Shown here one piece after another: positions 54,714 through 63,596 of a DNA stretch of 64,000 nucleotides (the stretch's first letter is position 1; every line of letters begins with the position of its first letter). Below the pieces are notes generated by a model, which was given only the letters and a program-made list of their open reading frames with translations, was not told the origin of the DNA and did no database searches. The DNA comes from Rivularia sp. PCC 7116 (GTDB lineage: Bacteria; Cyanobacteriota; Cyanobacteriia; Cyanobacteriales; Nostocaceae). The translations under genes and the position numbers were made by a program. The stretch is from positions 7,535,001-7,599,000 of the forward strand of contig NC_019678.1 in NCBI RefSeq assembly GCF_000316665.1, read 5' to 3'.

Positions 54714-55322
54714 TTATTTGTTTTCTTGTTTATTGATTCTGAATAACCTTTGAATCAGAAAAATCAATGGGAATCCAACTATAAATGTCAGTATCCAACC
54801 CAAGGGATGAATTAATGCACCCCCGATTGCGAATAGGGAAACAATGGGTTCAACATAGCTTTCTTGTCGAATTTGACGAATGATTTGGTCTGACAAATCC
54901 TGACTGACCAAATGCCGATTTTTAGTCGCATAAATCCAGGCTGCCGTGGAAAATATACCTACTCCCGCTGCCGAAAAACTGTAGAAACACTGAATTATAA
55001 AAACACCATCATAGATTGTGGATAAATCATTAGCGTAAGGTAAAAGAACAATGAAAAGTAAGGAGAGTAGGTTAAGCCATATGTGAACGGTATCGGTTTG
55101 CTTGTAGTATCGAAACTGTTGGAGATGGGTAATCCAATAGAAAGCAATTCCGATGAATGTCAAAATATAAACCGCTAATGATGGCAATTGCTGTTGCACA
55201 AATGCAATCACTTCCTGGGGTGTCATCTCTTTCTGTGGAAGCGGCTCAAAAGTCAGGGCCATTATGGTCATGGCTACGGCAAAAATTATATCGCTCAGTC
55301 GAGATAAACGTTGAAGTTCCAT
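54714..55322 (-). CDS. TMEM175-family (DUF1211) membrane protein
   Basis: A 202-residue protein with five or six hydrophobic segments. The N-terminal helix carries RLSDIIFAVAMTIMALTF, the R-x-x-D-x-x-F-A-x-A-x-T signature of TMEM175-type potassium channels. Members form potassium-leak channels as homo-oligomers. It shares the P450/TetR divergent region. The reason for pairing with a P450 is unclear. Confidence 0.88.
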   Translation of the reverse strand: MELQRLSRLSDIIFAVAMTIMALTFEPLPQKEMTPQEVIAFVQQQLPSLAVYILTFIGIAFYWITHLQQFRYYKQTDTVHIWLNLLSLLFIVLLPYANDLSTIYDGVFIIQCFYSFSAAGVGIFSTAAWIYATKNRHLVSQDLSDQIIRQIRQESYVEPIVSLFAIGGALIHPLGWILTFIVGFPLIFLIQRLFRINKQENK

Positions 55323-55397
55323 TTGAAAGAGTAGTGATTAGTGAGTAGTAAATTCTATAAGGCACTTGTCTGGGAGAGACTTAAACAGTTAGAATGC

Positions 55398-55413
55398 GAG
55401 CATAGTTCATGTT
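55398..55413. promoter_or_regulatory. Candidate TetR operator, third copy
   Basis: GAGCATAGTTCATGTT, matching the two copies in front of the P450 gene. It lies between the divergent TMEM175 and TetR genes, 48 bp upstream of the latter, as expected for autoregulation. A partly symmetrical TCATGTTAGCTATGA spans its right edge. Confidence 0.6.
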
Positions 55414-55460
55414 AGCTATGATTCTAGGAAAGCTCATTTTTGTCAAGGGGATGCAAAAAA

Positions 55461-56120
55461 ATGGCAGAAAATTCGTCTAATACCGCAGCTAGAAAACGTC
55501 GCAAACCAAGACAAGCTCGTAGTTTGGAGCGAGTTAATCGAATTTTGGATGTATCGGAGAAAATGTTTGTTGAGAAAGGATATGCTGCAACGACAACTAA
55601 AGCGATCGCGTCACAAGCAAAGGTTCCTATTGGTTCGTTGTATCAGTTTTTCCCAGATAAAGCAGCTATTTTGCAGGCTTTAGCCGAGCGGTATGGTGAC
55701 TTGTTTCGAGAGCAATTTCAGAGCTTTGATACCCTGGAGATGACACAGTTCCCTTTAGTTGATTATGTAGATAGGATAACTGATGGAGTAGAGCAATTTT
55801 TTTCAGAGCATCCCGGCTTTCGTGCGGTTTTTATGGAGGTGCAAGCGACTATACCAGAGGTAGATGATGCATTTGATACCGAACTGATTCAGACCTTAGC
55901 AAAACTTTTACCGAAGCGCAACCCATCATTAAATGTAGAAGATTATGATGCGATCGCCTTCGTTATGGTCAAAGCAATTGGTAATTTGATTTGGTTATCT
56001 TTGGGACAAAGTCCTGATTTTCGTGCAAGACTGGTAAAAGAAACAAAGCGCCTGACTTTAAACTATTTACAAAGCTATTTCTCAGTTGAGTCTTCAGAAG
56101 TAGGAGATAGTTTAAAGTAA
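55461..56120 (+). CDS. TetR family transcriptional regulator
   Basis: A 219-residue TetR repressor. The N-terminal helix-turn-helix is RILDVSEKMFVEKGYAATTTKAIASQAKVPIGSLYQFFPDKAAI (about 27-70), and the rest is a helical ligand-binding domain. I chose the ATG at 55461, with AAGGGG 10 nt upstream, over the TTG at 55440. It is divergent from TMEM175 and probably controls it, itself and the P450 through the shared 16-bp repeats. The ligand is likely a hydrophobic P450 substrate (inference). Confidence 0.93.
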   Translation: MAENSSNTAARKRRKPRQARSLERVNRILDVSEKMFVEKGYAATTTKAIASQAKVPIGSLYQFFPDKAAILQALAERYGDLFREQFQSFDTLEMTQFPLVDYVDRITDGVEQFFSEHPGFRAVFMEVQATIPEVDDAFDTELIQTLAKLLPKRNPSLNVEDYDAIAFVMVKAIGNLIWLSLGQSPDFRARLVKETKRLTLNYLQSYFSVESSEVGDSLK

Positions 56121-56892
56121 TTCTTGTGACATTAACCACCTTTTGTAATTGTGAGACTGTCGGAAATTGTAAAATCTTCGTCAGATACGATTTCTCCGAG
56201 AGAAGCATCTATAAAACCTACCTGCTTGATAGTTTTTCCAGATGAAATTAAAGGGTCATCTAATGTAGTATTGACACCAGAAATGGAATCATAATCATCA
56301 TTATTATTATTTGCTTCTATGCTGTTGAAAGTTGAAGGTTCATCATTAACAATTAGAACAGTATTTGATTCTCTCTGTATTTATTTATCTTAATTTTGAT
56401 TACTGAAAGGTGAAATATAGCCACGAGAATAGCCTAACCAAGGAACTAGTTTATTCATACAAAAATACCCAATTAGTTTATCAGCAATTACTGTAACTAA
56501 TTAGATATTTATTGTCGTTATGAAAAAGTATGAAAAAGTATTTGATATTCTCTATGCATACCTTTGCGTAAACCTCAGCGTCACTGTGCATTTAATTAAA
56601 TACTTTTTAATGCAGAGAAGCGCAAAGGTCAACGCGGAGTTACACAGAGAGTTATAATTTTTTATTTTAGAGTTTGTTTATCAACCCAATAAAGATGAAA
56701 TTTTTCTCGATTAATAGGATTATAAATTTTAATTTTATCTTGCTTTTTACAAATAAATCCTGTTAACAACAATTCTATTTACTCGGGTGAATTATTCGTA
56801 AATTGGAATTATTTTACATCAATTTAATCGAACGACTTCTACCAAAAATTCAAAGTCCAATAACTTATTAACCAACAAATAAATTTCTCATC
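56121..56892. other. Intergenic with a degraded frame
   Basis: Contains the remnant at 56132-56380 and a 22-codon frame near 56400-56460 on the reverse strand with no recognised content. The 56550-56650 stretch has the GCAAAGGTCAACGCGGAG dispersed repeat motif, seen also near 39040 and 47990. Confidence 0.5.
56132..56380 (-). pseudogene. Possible gene remnant, Asp/Asn-rich
   Basis: About 82 codons without a start codon and with an in-frame stop directly upstream. Reads TVLIVNDEPSTFNSIEAN, an Asn/Asp-rich loop, then VGFIDASLGEIVSDEDFTISDS. It looks like the end of a surface protein. Low confidence. Confidence 0.35.
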
Positions 56893-57072
56893 ATGACTAC
56901 CCACAAATCTACATTATTCTTGAACAGAACATCCGCTATTTTGATAGCAATATCTAGCATATTAATTAACATTCCCGCTCAAGCAAATTGTTCCAATAAT
57001 TCAACCAAGTTATCTACTGTATCCCAATTGTCAGCAAGTAACAAAAGCAATGAAACGGAAAATATAGTCTAA
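56893..57072 (+). CDS. Small secreted peptide
   Basis: A 59-residue peptide. A typical Sec signal peptide is visible: TTHKSTLFLNRT, a hydrophobic core (AILIAISSILINI) and the cleavage site AQA-N near residue 31. The mature part is about 28 residues, Ser/Asn-rich with one Cys. No family known. It ends 154 bp before the ketolase gene on the same strand. It is supported by the clean signal peptide only. Confidence 0.5.
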   Translation: MTTHKSTLFLNRTSAILIAISSILINIPAQANCSNNSTKLSTVSQLSASNKSNETENIV

Positions 57073-57226
57073 ATAGCAGCCTTTACTCATTACAAAAAAG
57101 CGAGAAAATGTAGTCTACATATATTTAATTATTGAAAATAATTCAGTATACTAATTTTGATTTTTTCTATTACCCTTCCCTTGACTCTAAGAGTATTTTT
57201 GGGAATAAAACCGAATTACTATTTTT

Positions 57227-58012
57227 ATGTCTTCATTCTTAATCGATATCTTGCCAAAAAAATTGAGACAATTAATCCAATATAGTCAAGCTTACATCGG
57301 ATTAATAATTGCTTTTGCTATTATCACTGCATGGACAACCAGTCTAATCATATTTACCAATATCAACATTCCCGAAACTAATAAAATATTGATTATATTT
57401 TCAATTTTATGGCAAGCATTTTTGTTTACAGGACTATTTATAACTGCCCATGATGCAATGCATGGTATCGTTTTTCCAATAAATCCTAAAATAAATAATT
57501 TAATTGGTCATATAGCTGTAGGTTTATATGCTTTTTTCTCTTATAAAAAATTATTAAAAAGACACTGGCAACATCATCAAAATCCAGCCAGCGAACTTGA
57601 CCCAGATTACCATAATGGTAAACATAAAAATTTTTTTGCTTGGTACTTTTATTTCATGTTTCGCTATTGGAGTTGGTTGCGCTTTTCAGGAATGACAATC
57701 GCTTACCATTCCGTAAGAATTATATTCCATATTCCAGAAATTAACTTAATATTATTTTGGGCAATACCGTTACTACTTAGCTCAATTCAGCTATTTTATT
57801 TCGGAACATATTTACCCCACCGAAAACCATCAGGAGGATATCAAAATTCTCACCGCGCTCAAAGCATTTACCGTCCATTTCTTTGGTCTTTTATTACCTG
57901 CTATCATTTCGGTTACCACGAAGAACATCATAAATATCCTTCTGTTACTTGGTGGGAGCTTCCGAGAATTATAAAAAATAATAAAGCCCTAAAATCAGTA
58001 CAAACACCATAG
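57227..58012 (+). CDS. crtW: Beta-carotene ketolase, CrtW type
   Basis: A 261-residue membrane di-iron ketolase that adds 4-keto groups to beta-ionone rings, making echinenone, canthaxanthin or keto-myxoxanthophyll. The histidine motifs are HDAMH (75-79), HWQHH (113-117), HFGYHEEHH (227-235); FLFTGLFITAHDAMHG and NPASELDPDYH closely follow Nostoc CrtW. Length is as expected (about 260). Echinenone is also needed by the orange carotenoid protein. The plus-strand gene has no close operon partner; fni lies 7 kb upstream in the same window. Confidence 0.93.
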   Translation: MSSFLIDILPKKLRQLIQYSQAYIGLIIAFAIITAWTTSLIIFTNINIPETNKILIIFSILWQAFLFTGLFITAHDAMHGIVFPINPKINNLIGHIAVGLYAFFSYKKLLKRHWQHHQNPASELDPDYHNGKHKNFFAWYFYFMFRYWSWLRFSGMTIAYHSVRIIFHIPEINLILFWAIPLLLSSIQLFYFGTYLPHRKPSGGYQNSHRAQSIYRPFLWSFITCYHFGYHEEHHKYPSVTWWELPRIIKNNKALKSVQTP

Positions 58013-58302
58013 ACGCTGACTATTTCAAGGAATATATTTAATTTGAGCAGTTAAGTTTGTAAAATATTAACCGTTCATTCATAAAATTTTTACTAACTGA
58101 ATCTATTTAACTTAAATAATTGAGTCATTACTTACAAAAAAAATATATATCTGGATATATCCGGAGTTTTTTTGTAAATATTTCATGAATATGCTTAAGT
58201 AATATTGCTTAAAATAATTAACTCAATTAATCTCTTTTAAAGACACAAGGGTGCGTTGAACAAAAATCATAAAAACGCAAACAGTATATAGGTTTAATAA
58301 TT

Positions 58303-59016
58303 ATGCATCTATCCATTTCCAAAACAAAGGTGATGGTGGCAGCTTTTGCTGCAATATTAGCGCCCATTCATGCCGCACAAGCATCTACACTGCAATACGA
58401 AAATTCGATTGATTTAGAAAAAACTAATTTTTCAAAACAAATTACTTTACCAAAATTTGACAGCAGCCTAGGGGATTTAGAAAGCGTTTTATTTGAATTA
58501 AGTGGCAAGGTAGAGGGTTCTGTTGAGTTAGAAAACAGAGATGCTCAAGCAGCTTTGGTTACGGGAAATCTTGCAGCAGAAATTAGTTTAACAAAGCCTG
58601 ATAGTTCTTTATTACTTGTAGCTTTGCCGACTGCATCAATTGAACAAAATTTAGAAGCATACGATGAAGTCTTAGATTTTGATGGTACTTCCGGCGTAAA
58701 ACTAACAGAAATATCTGATTCTGCAAAAGAATCAGCACTTTTCACTATCCCAGATGACTTTACCCCCTTCGTAGGCGATGGTAGTTTTAATCTATTTGTT
58801 GATGCTATGGGTATCTCGAAAGCTACCGGACCTGGTAATCTAGTAGCTGGTTTTGAAACTTTTGCTGGTGCTTCAGTATCCGTTACTTATACTTACGCTA
58901 AAAAAGATGAACCCCCACGCAAAAGAAAAGTACCAGAGTCAGGCTTGCCCGTAACTATATTTATCGGTTTGGCAGCCACAATGGTTTTAACTAAATCCAA
59001 AATTAGATTTGTTTAA
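58303..59016 (+). CDS. Exported protein with PEP-CTERM-like anchor
   Basis: A 237-residue protein. The signal peptide is MVAAFAAILAPIHAAQA (cleavage near 27). The middle is an Asp/Ser/Leu-rich domain of unknown fold. The C-terminus KVPESGLPVTIFIGLAATMVL followed by TKSKIRF has the three parts of PEP-CTERM-type sorting tails: VPxx motif, hydrophobic helix, basic end. A processing exosortase is presumed elsewhere. A hairpin at 59080 probably ends the transcript. Confidence 0.8.
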   Translation: MHLSISKTKVMVAAFAAILAPIHAAQASTLQYENSIDLEKTNFSKQITLPKFDSSLGDLESVLFELSGKVEGSVELENRDAQAALVTGNLAAEISLTKPDSSLLLVALPTASIEQNLEAYDEVLDFDGTSGVKLTEISDSAKESALFTIPDDFTPFVGDGSFNLFVDAMGISKATGPGNLVAGFETFAGASVSVTYTYAKKDEPPRKRKVPESGLPVTIFIGLAATMVLTKSKIRFV

Positions 59017-59079
59017 CATAGCGCTTTTGAGTTGATATTAAACGCCGTTTGTATTTCCAAAATGTGACATAAAACTACA

Positions 59080-59107
59080 AGCGAAACCTGCATAGGCGGG
59101 TTTCGCT
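59080..59107 (+). terminator. Hairpin after PEP-CTERM-like gene
   Basis: AGCGAAACC and GGTTTCGCT arms around TGCATAGGCG, 64 bp after the stop, followed by ATTCC rather than a U-run, so termination strength is uncertain. Confidence 0.55.
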
Positions 59108-59261
59108 ATTCCGCATGAGACAACACTACATAAACCTCAGAGACAGAAACTCAAAATCAGTTAAAAAATATTTACTTTTTATACAAACTATGCTGACAAA
59201 GTATGAATTTTTATGTACATTGGATAGAGAATTAATACTAAAGATATTTTAAAACCTATCT

Positions 59262-59504
59262 ATGGATAGAAAAAATAAGCGCCTATTAATGCTAGTTGTT
59301 TCCTGTAGCTTTGCTGGTGTAGTGCTTGGAGGTACTTCTAGCTGGGCGGAAAGTACCATGTGTATCAACGCGACTAAGGTAACAAGTGAATGTCTGACTC
59401 AAGATCCCATTAGTAAAACGATGCAAGGAATGAGTACTGGCTTATTAGCAGGAGCCGGTGCCGCTTTTGGTGCAGCTTGGCAATTACGTAACGAAGACAG
59501 TTAA
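59262..59504 (+). CDS. Small exported protein
   Basis: An 80-residue protein. Signal peptide KRLLMLVVSCSFAGVVLGGTSSWA with cleavage near residue 29, then a short mature part with two Cys (MCINATKVTSEC) and a Gly/Ala-rich hydrophobic segment (GLLAGAGAAFGAAW) that may be a membrane helix. Family unknown. Confidence 0.6.
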   Translation: MDRKNKRLLMLVVSCSFAGVVLGGTSSWAESTMCINATKVTSECLTQDPISKTMQGMSTGLLAGAGAAFGAAWQLRNEDS

Positions 59505-59530
59505 CAGTGAGCAGTGAGCAGTGAGCAGTT
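59504..59530. repeat. Heptamer tandem repeat CAGTGAG
   Basis: About four copies of CAGTGAG directly after the stop of the small exported protein gene. Related CAGTGAA/TTCACTG heptamers occur at 59646-59690, 60508-60535, 61953-61995 and 62440-62467. Confidence 0.8.
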
Positions 59531-59691
59531 AAAAATAAAGCTGTGGATTTGATAATTTTTACAGGTTTTTGTTTAACTAAAGTCTTGAATCCAAGGGCTT
59601 AAGCTCTGATTAAGAACTTTGTTAGCTATTAACTATTAATTGCTAATTATTCACTGTTCACTGATAACTGTTCACTAATAACAGTTCACTG

Positions 59692-60342
59692 TCAAAACCG
59701 ATAATTTTTTTCTTTCACCCACATGCTTACAGGTACCGATTTACCTTGGGAATCAACTTTTATTTCCACTACGATAGGTTGTCTATCTCTTTGAGTTGTG
59801 CTTCGTCTTGCTTGAGATATATTTTTGTTAATTTGATTGCGTTGGTCTTCTGGCATATTATATTGTTCTAAACCGTATTTAACCCGACCATATCTATAAT
59901 TGCCTTTCAAAGCGACTTGATTATCTGGAAGAGAATCGGGAATTTCTTTACTTAAACGTATTGGTTTCCATGCTTTGGGAATTTTCTCGTCAGTTGATTT
60001 AACTTCTTGGAGAATTACATAAAAACTTTTCCCATCTTTTAATACATCTTTGCTGCCGGGAAGTTTTTCTAAAGTGCCTCTTGTGGAGATATCGTAACTT
60101 AGAATTTGATAATAACCTGTTAATAAGCTATAGGGATCTACAGGTACGGTTTGTAAAATTACAGTTATACCTGTAATGTAAGTGTAAGCTGATTGTGCTG
60201 GTATCGAGAAAAGTAAACCAGCTTGGATTAATAAAGGTATTACAAATCTAAGAATTGGAATTGGTTTATTATTTGGAAACGAATCTCCCTTAAAATCGGG
60301 AATAAGTTCTTTCTCTGACGATTCATCTGGAAAAGGTTTCAT
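59692..60342 (-). CDS. GDYXXLXY domain protein
   Basis: A 216-residue protein of the GDYXXLXY family. The motif here is LLTGYYQILSYDIS (Gly-Tyr-Tyr in place of Gly-Asp-Tyr). One hydrophobic segment (about 32-48, probably a signal anchor) precedes a periplasmic or lumenal domain; the end has PIVVEIKVDSQGKSVPV. The family is functionally uncharacterised and typically follows a DUF2157 gene, exactly as here, with 175 bp between them. Confidence 0.85.
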   Translation of the reverse strand: MKPFPDESSEKELIPDFKGDSFPNNKPIPILRFVIPLLIQAGLLFSIPAQSAYTYITGITVILQTVPVDPYSLLTGYYQILSYDISTRGTLEKLPGSKDVLKDGKSFYVILQEVKSTDEKIPKAWKPIRLSKEIPDSLPDNQVALKGNYRYGRVKYGLEQYNMPEDQRNQINKNISQARRSTTQRDRQPIVVEIKVDSQGKSVPVSMWVKEKNYRF

Positions 60343-60517
60343 AATTAGTTGTTAGTTGTTAGTACTTAGTGGTTACTCCTTTCCCGCTGATAGATTACTG
60401 GCGTTGAGTGAGGGGGAAGAGGGGGTAGAGGTAGATTTTGATAGAAAATTTTAAAGTGGGTTGGGAGTAGTTGTTAGTTGTTAAATAAATAGTTATTCCC
60501 TGGTAACTGTTTACTGT

Positions 60518-61912
60518 TCACTGTTCACTGCTTACTGAATTTAGATGACGTTCAAACCACAATCCTGCGCCAATAACAGCAACTCCGCATAAAACGAAAA
60601 CTAAAGATTTAAGTAATAAAGCTGTATCGTATTCCAGCATTCGGGAAATAATTTGCAGCGTTAGTAAAATCATTCCTCCCCAAAAAGCACGTCTTTGATT
60701 AGATTCCAATCCTTGACGAATCATTCCGCAAGCTAATAATGCTAACAATAGATTGAAAACACAAATTGCTAAAAACCACATTTCACCAATATTTTGTTTT
60801 AAAATCGGTGCCAAAGCAGCCATTATCACAAATATAGCAATTGTAATATTATTGATACTAATTATTTGAAGTTGCCGGTTACGTTTTGGACGGAGTAAAT
60901 TAAACCACTGATATAGACTTAAAGCTGTAATAATCAGCAAATCTATTAATAAAAATAAGTTTGATATTGAATTGTATTCATTAGAATAATCAGCAAATCG
61001 CCAATATAACCGGAAAGACAGGATATAGAATAAAACACTGAAGAACAACAGCGCCACATTACGCGCAACCGATTGAAACCATCTTTGATCGACTTTCGGA
61101 AAAAGTAAATCGTCATAACTCCACAGTAATGCTCCTGGTAGTGCAAAAGCAAAAGAAATTATCCAGGTTGTTCCGTAATATTTACCTAGATTAAATTGCA
61201 GCGAAATAGCAAAAGCAATTGTAGATAATGCAAAAATCCATCGCGATTTACAGATATACGCTAAGGGAACAAATAGCCCCAACCAAAGAAGTGGCATATG
61301 CTCTAACATTAGTATTGATAAAGACAATTCATACAAATTAGTCCATAATCTTCCTAAGCCGATAAAATAACCAATGTTAATCAAGACGAAAGCAAACACT
61401 CCTAAAGAAGCCAAGCGCAAGCCATAAGCCATTACCAAAACGCCAATTCCCCAGAATAAATACAGTTCGTAATCGGAACCGCTTATATGGAATGTCTGCG
61501 CCATAAACGCCATATTTGCGCCTAAAAGTAGAGCGCCTAAAAGCAGTAAACCATGTCCAAAGACTCGCTTACGCTGCCGTCGTTTTTTCCCTGCATTGTC
61601 GAATACAGGTTCTCTCCAAAGGAAAAAACCAATAATATTTGTTGCAAAAAATAGACTTAATAGTAAAACTAACTTTACTTCACGAGACCATGCTTGCCAA
61701 TTCGCAGCGACAAAAGTAATTGCTCCTAAGCCTACGAGTATACAACCGACTCCAATCAAAATAAAAATAAATCTATCTTGAGCAACATTATCTAAACTAT
61801 CAAACTGATACCTTTGGGATAATTGTTCGTATTGAGAATCCTGTATTATTCCTTCATCACGCCAAAGTTGCGCTTCCTTACGTAATTTAGCCCTGAAACT
61901 GTCTATGATCAT
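60518..61912 (-). CDS. DUF2157 multi-spanning membrane protein
   Basis: A 464-residue protein (ATG at 61912; an upstream TTG at 61924 is less likely). A soluble N-terminal part of about 45 residues (FRAKLRKEAQLWRDEGIIQDSQYEQLSQRYQFD) has the usual DUF2157 start, and about 12-14 hydrophobic helices follow. The partner gene downstream is GDYXXLXY. The pair is widespread in bacteria; the function is unknown. There are no catalytic residues to read. Confidence 0.88.
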   Translation of the reverse strand: MIIDSFRAKLRKEAQLWRDEGIIQDSQYEQLSQRYQFDSLDNVAQDRFIFILIGVGCILVGLGAITFVAANWQAWSREVKLVLLLSLFFATNIIGFFLWREPVFDNAGKKRRQRKRVFGHGLLLLGALLLGANMAFMAQTFHISGSDYELYLFWGIGVLVMAYGLRLASLGVFAFVLINIGYFIGLGRLWTNLYELSLSILMLEHMPLLWLGLFVPLAYICKSRWIFALSTIAFAISLQFNLGKYYGTTWIISFAFALPGALLWSYDDLLFPKVDQRWFQSVARNVALLFFSVLFYILSFRLYWRFADYSNEYNSISNLFLLIDLLIITALSLYQWFNLLRPKRNRQLQIISINNITIAIFVIMAALAPILKQNIGEMWFLAICVFNLLLALLACGMIRQGLESNQRRAFWGGMILLTLQIISRMLEYDTALLLKSLVFVLCGVAVIGAGLWFERHLNSVSSEQ

Positions 61913-61996
61913 AATAGTTAACAACTAGACCTATGATTGTATAGTCGTAATTTAACAGTTCACTGTTCACTGTTCACTGTTCATTGATAACTGATT

Positions 61997-62440
61997 ATGT
62001 CTCCTGAAGAAATAATGCAAATGGCGATCGCCGAAGCTGAAAAGAGCGAAACCCCTTTTGGTGCGGTGATTGTGAAGGATAACGAAATAGTTGAGAAAGC
62101 CGGTAATACCGTAGAATCAGATGCAGATCCAAGCTGTCACGCTGAAGTTAATGTTCTACGTAAATTAACCAAACGTTTGAAAACTGCGGCTTTAGAATCA
62201 GGGTATACACTGTATTCTACCTGCGAACCCTGTGCAATGTGTGCTGCGACTATCTTTTGGGCTGGTGTTTCCGAAATAGTTTATGGTGCAGGTGCTTCAG
62301 ATTTTGAAGATGATTACAACCCCAACATGATTAATATGTCATGTGAAGAAGTAATAACTAAATCTCCAGCTTCCATAAAAATCAAATCCGGGATATTAAA
62401 AGAAGAATGCAAAAAGCTACACAGTAGATTTCCGCTTTAA
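61997..62440 (+). CDS. Nucleoside/guanine deaminase
   Basis: A 147-residue zinc deaminase of the CDA/TadA fold. Zinc ligand His48 and proton-shuttle Glu50 are in CHAEVNVLRKL; Cys79 and Cys82 in TCEPCAMCAATIFW; the C-terminal YGAGASDFEDDYNP is close to guanine deaminase-like proteins. Substrate (guanine, cytosine nucleoside or another) cannot be fixed from motifs. ATG follows the heptamer repeats directly; no ribosome site is obvious. Confidence 0.88.
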   Translation: MSPEEIMQMAIAEAEKSETPFGAVIVKDNEIVEKAGNTVESDADPSCHAEVNVLRKLTKRLKTAALESGYTLYSTCEPCAMCAATIFWAGVSEIVYGAGASDFEDDYNPNMINMSCEEVITKSPASIKIKSGILKEECKKLHSRFPL

Positions 62441-62503
62441 ACAGTGAACAGTGAACAGTGAACAGTAAAGAATTAATTCCTAATTCCTAACTCCTAACTC
62501 TTC

Positions 62504-62572
62504 ACCTTTAACCTTTAACCTTTAACCTTTAACCTCTAACCTTTAACCTTTAACCTTTGACCTTTAACCTTA
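62504..62572. repeat. Heptamer tandem repeat ACCTTTA
   Basis: About ten tandem copies of ACCTTTA with single-base variants (ACCTCTA, ACCTTTG) between the convergent deaminase and DUF364 genes. Confidence 0.9.
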
Positions 62573-62577
62573 ATTAC

Positions 62578-63327
62578 TCACAACTCAACTACACTATATT
62601 GAATCCCAGTTTCAAAGATTTTCACGCCACCACCTTCGGCAACTGTTTCTCTTAAAGCTTGTAAATTGGTAACTTTAATTCCTGCTAAATAATCGATTCC
62701 CATTTGCTTTAAGTCTGGCAACCAAGGAAGAGTTGGTCCCATTAAAACTAATTTAGAATTTTTTGCTAACTGAACTAAGCGAGGAAAGGTTTTATTCGCA
62801 ATAGAAGTAGCAGTTAAAAATACCCATTCGGCTTCCGGTAGCAAATATTCTGAAGCTGGTGCGGGAAAATCTTGTGGTCCCGGATTTAATTCGATTACTT
62901 TCATTTGCATTTCTTCGGAATATTTATTCAATCCCGGATAGCGTCCAATTATGCAAACATTTTTGTGACGAATCTGTGGTAAAAAATGCTCGAATACTGC
63001 TAAATTTGCCGAACTATCGGGAGATAAAAGCGTACCAGTATCGGGTAAATTTGAAGAGGAATTGATAACAGAATTAATCGCTGCCATTCCGATAGTTGCT
63101 TGATAGGGATTCCACGAACGCAGCCAAGGAGCTAAATCGGAAATTGATTTATTTACTAAAGTTCCGGAAAAAGGTAACGTCCGAGTCAGCATTCCTGGAC
63201 TCATGCATAAACCAGCACCTTCAGTTAAGCATAAAGTCCAAGTTAAACCGATGATAATTTCTTTTGTTTGGGTATTTTTATTGCCATAATCTAACATTAA
63301 ATCGTAGATTTCACGAGGGTTAATCAT
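62578..63327 (-). CDS. DUF364/DUF4213 protein
   Basis: A 249-residue protein (ATG at 63327; a TTG at 63348 is less likely). N-terminal DUF4213-like part: VIGLTWTLC-type strand, GLCMSPGMLTRTLPFSGTL. C-terminal DUF364 part: KNVCIIGRYPGLNKY, VIELNPGPQDFPAP, WVFLTATSIANKTFPRLV, VLMGPTLPWLP. The family is annotated as putative heavy-metal or cofactor chelation (radical-SAM-like or nickel cluster neighbourhoods); no function is shown. It is convergent with the deaminase. Confidence 0.85.
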   Translation of the reverse strand: MINPREIYDLMLDYGNKNTQTKEIIIGLTWTLCLTEGAGLCMSPGMLTRTLPFSGTLVNKSISDLAPWLRSWNPYQATIGMAAINSVINSSSNLPDTGTLLSPDSSANLAVFEHFLPQIRHKNVCIIGRYPGLNKYSEEMQMKVIELNPGPQDFPAPASEYLLPEAEWVFLTATSIANKTFPRLVQLAKNSKLVLMGPTLPWLPDLKQMGIDYLAGIKVTNLQALRETVAEGGGVKIFETGIQYSVVEL

Positions 63328-63445
63328 AGTTATAAATCGGAGAAGCAAATCATTATTTATATTAGAAATAACAATTTTAGTGAAAGATTAATGTAGTTAT
63401 TGGCGCTGAATGCTATCTGAAGAAAAAATAACAGTTTTCAATTGC

Positions 63446-63596
63446 TTAAGTAGGTAGGTGCAAATACAACGAACTAAGTAACGAAATGTAAATTAGCCGA
63501 AACCCTTGAGATGAGCCGCAGCTTTGCTGAATGCTTCGCTTCATTTCATTTCGCTCGCAATGACATAGTTATAAATTTTCTCACCCACCTACTTAA
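63446..63596. mobile_element. MITE-like element
   Basis: 151 bp bounded by inverted repeats TTAAGTAGGTAGGTG (63446-63460) and, as complement, TTAAGTAGGTGGGTG (63582-63596), one mismatch in 15. No coding content; it contains a CATTTCGCTCGCAATGACA piece, part of the GTCATTGCGAG repeat family. The TTAA at each end could be the target duplication. Confidence 0.55.

Noticed and set aside
62504-62572. Regular repeats considered as a CRISPR array
   Set aside because: Period is 7 bp without spacers; no cas gene is present.
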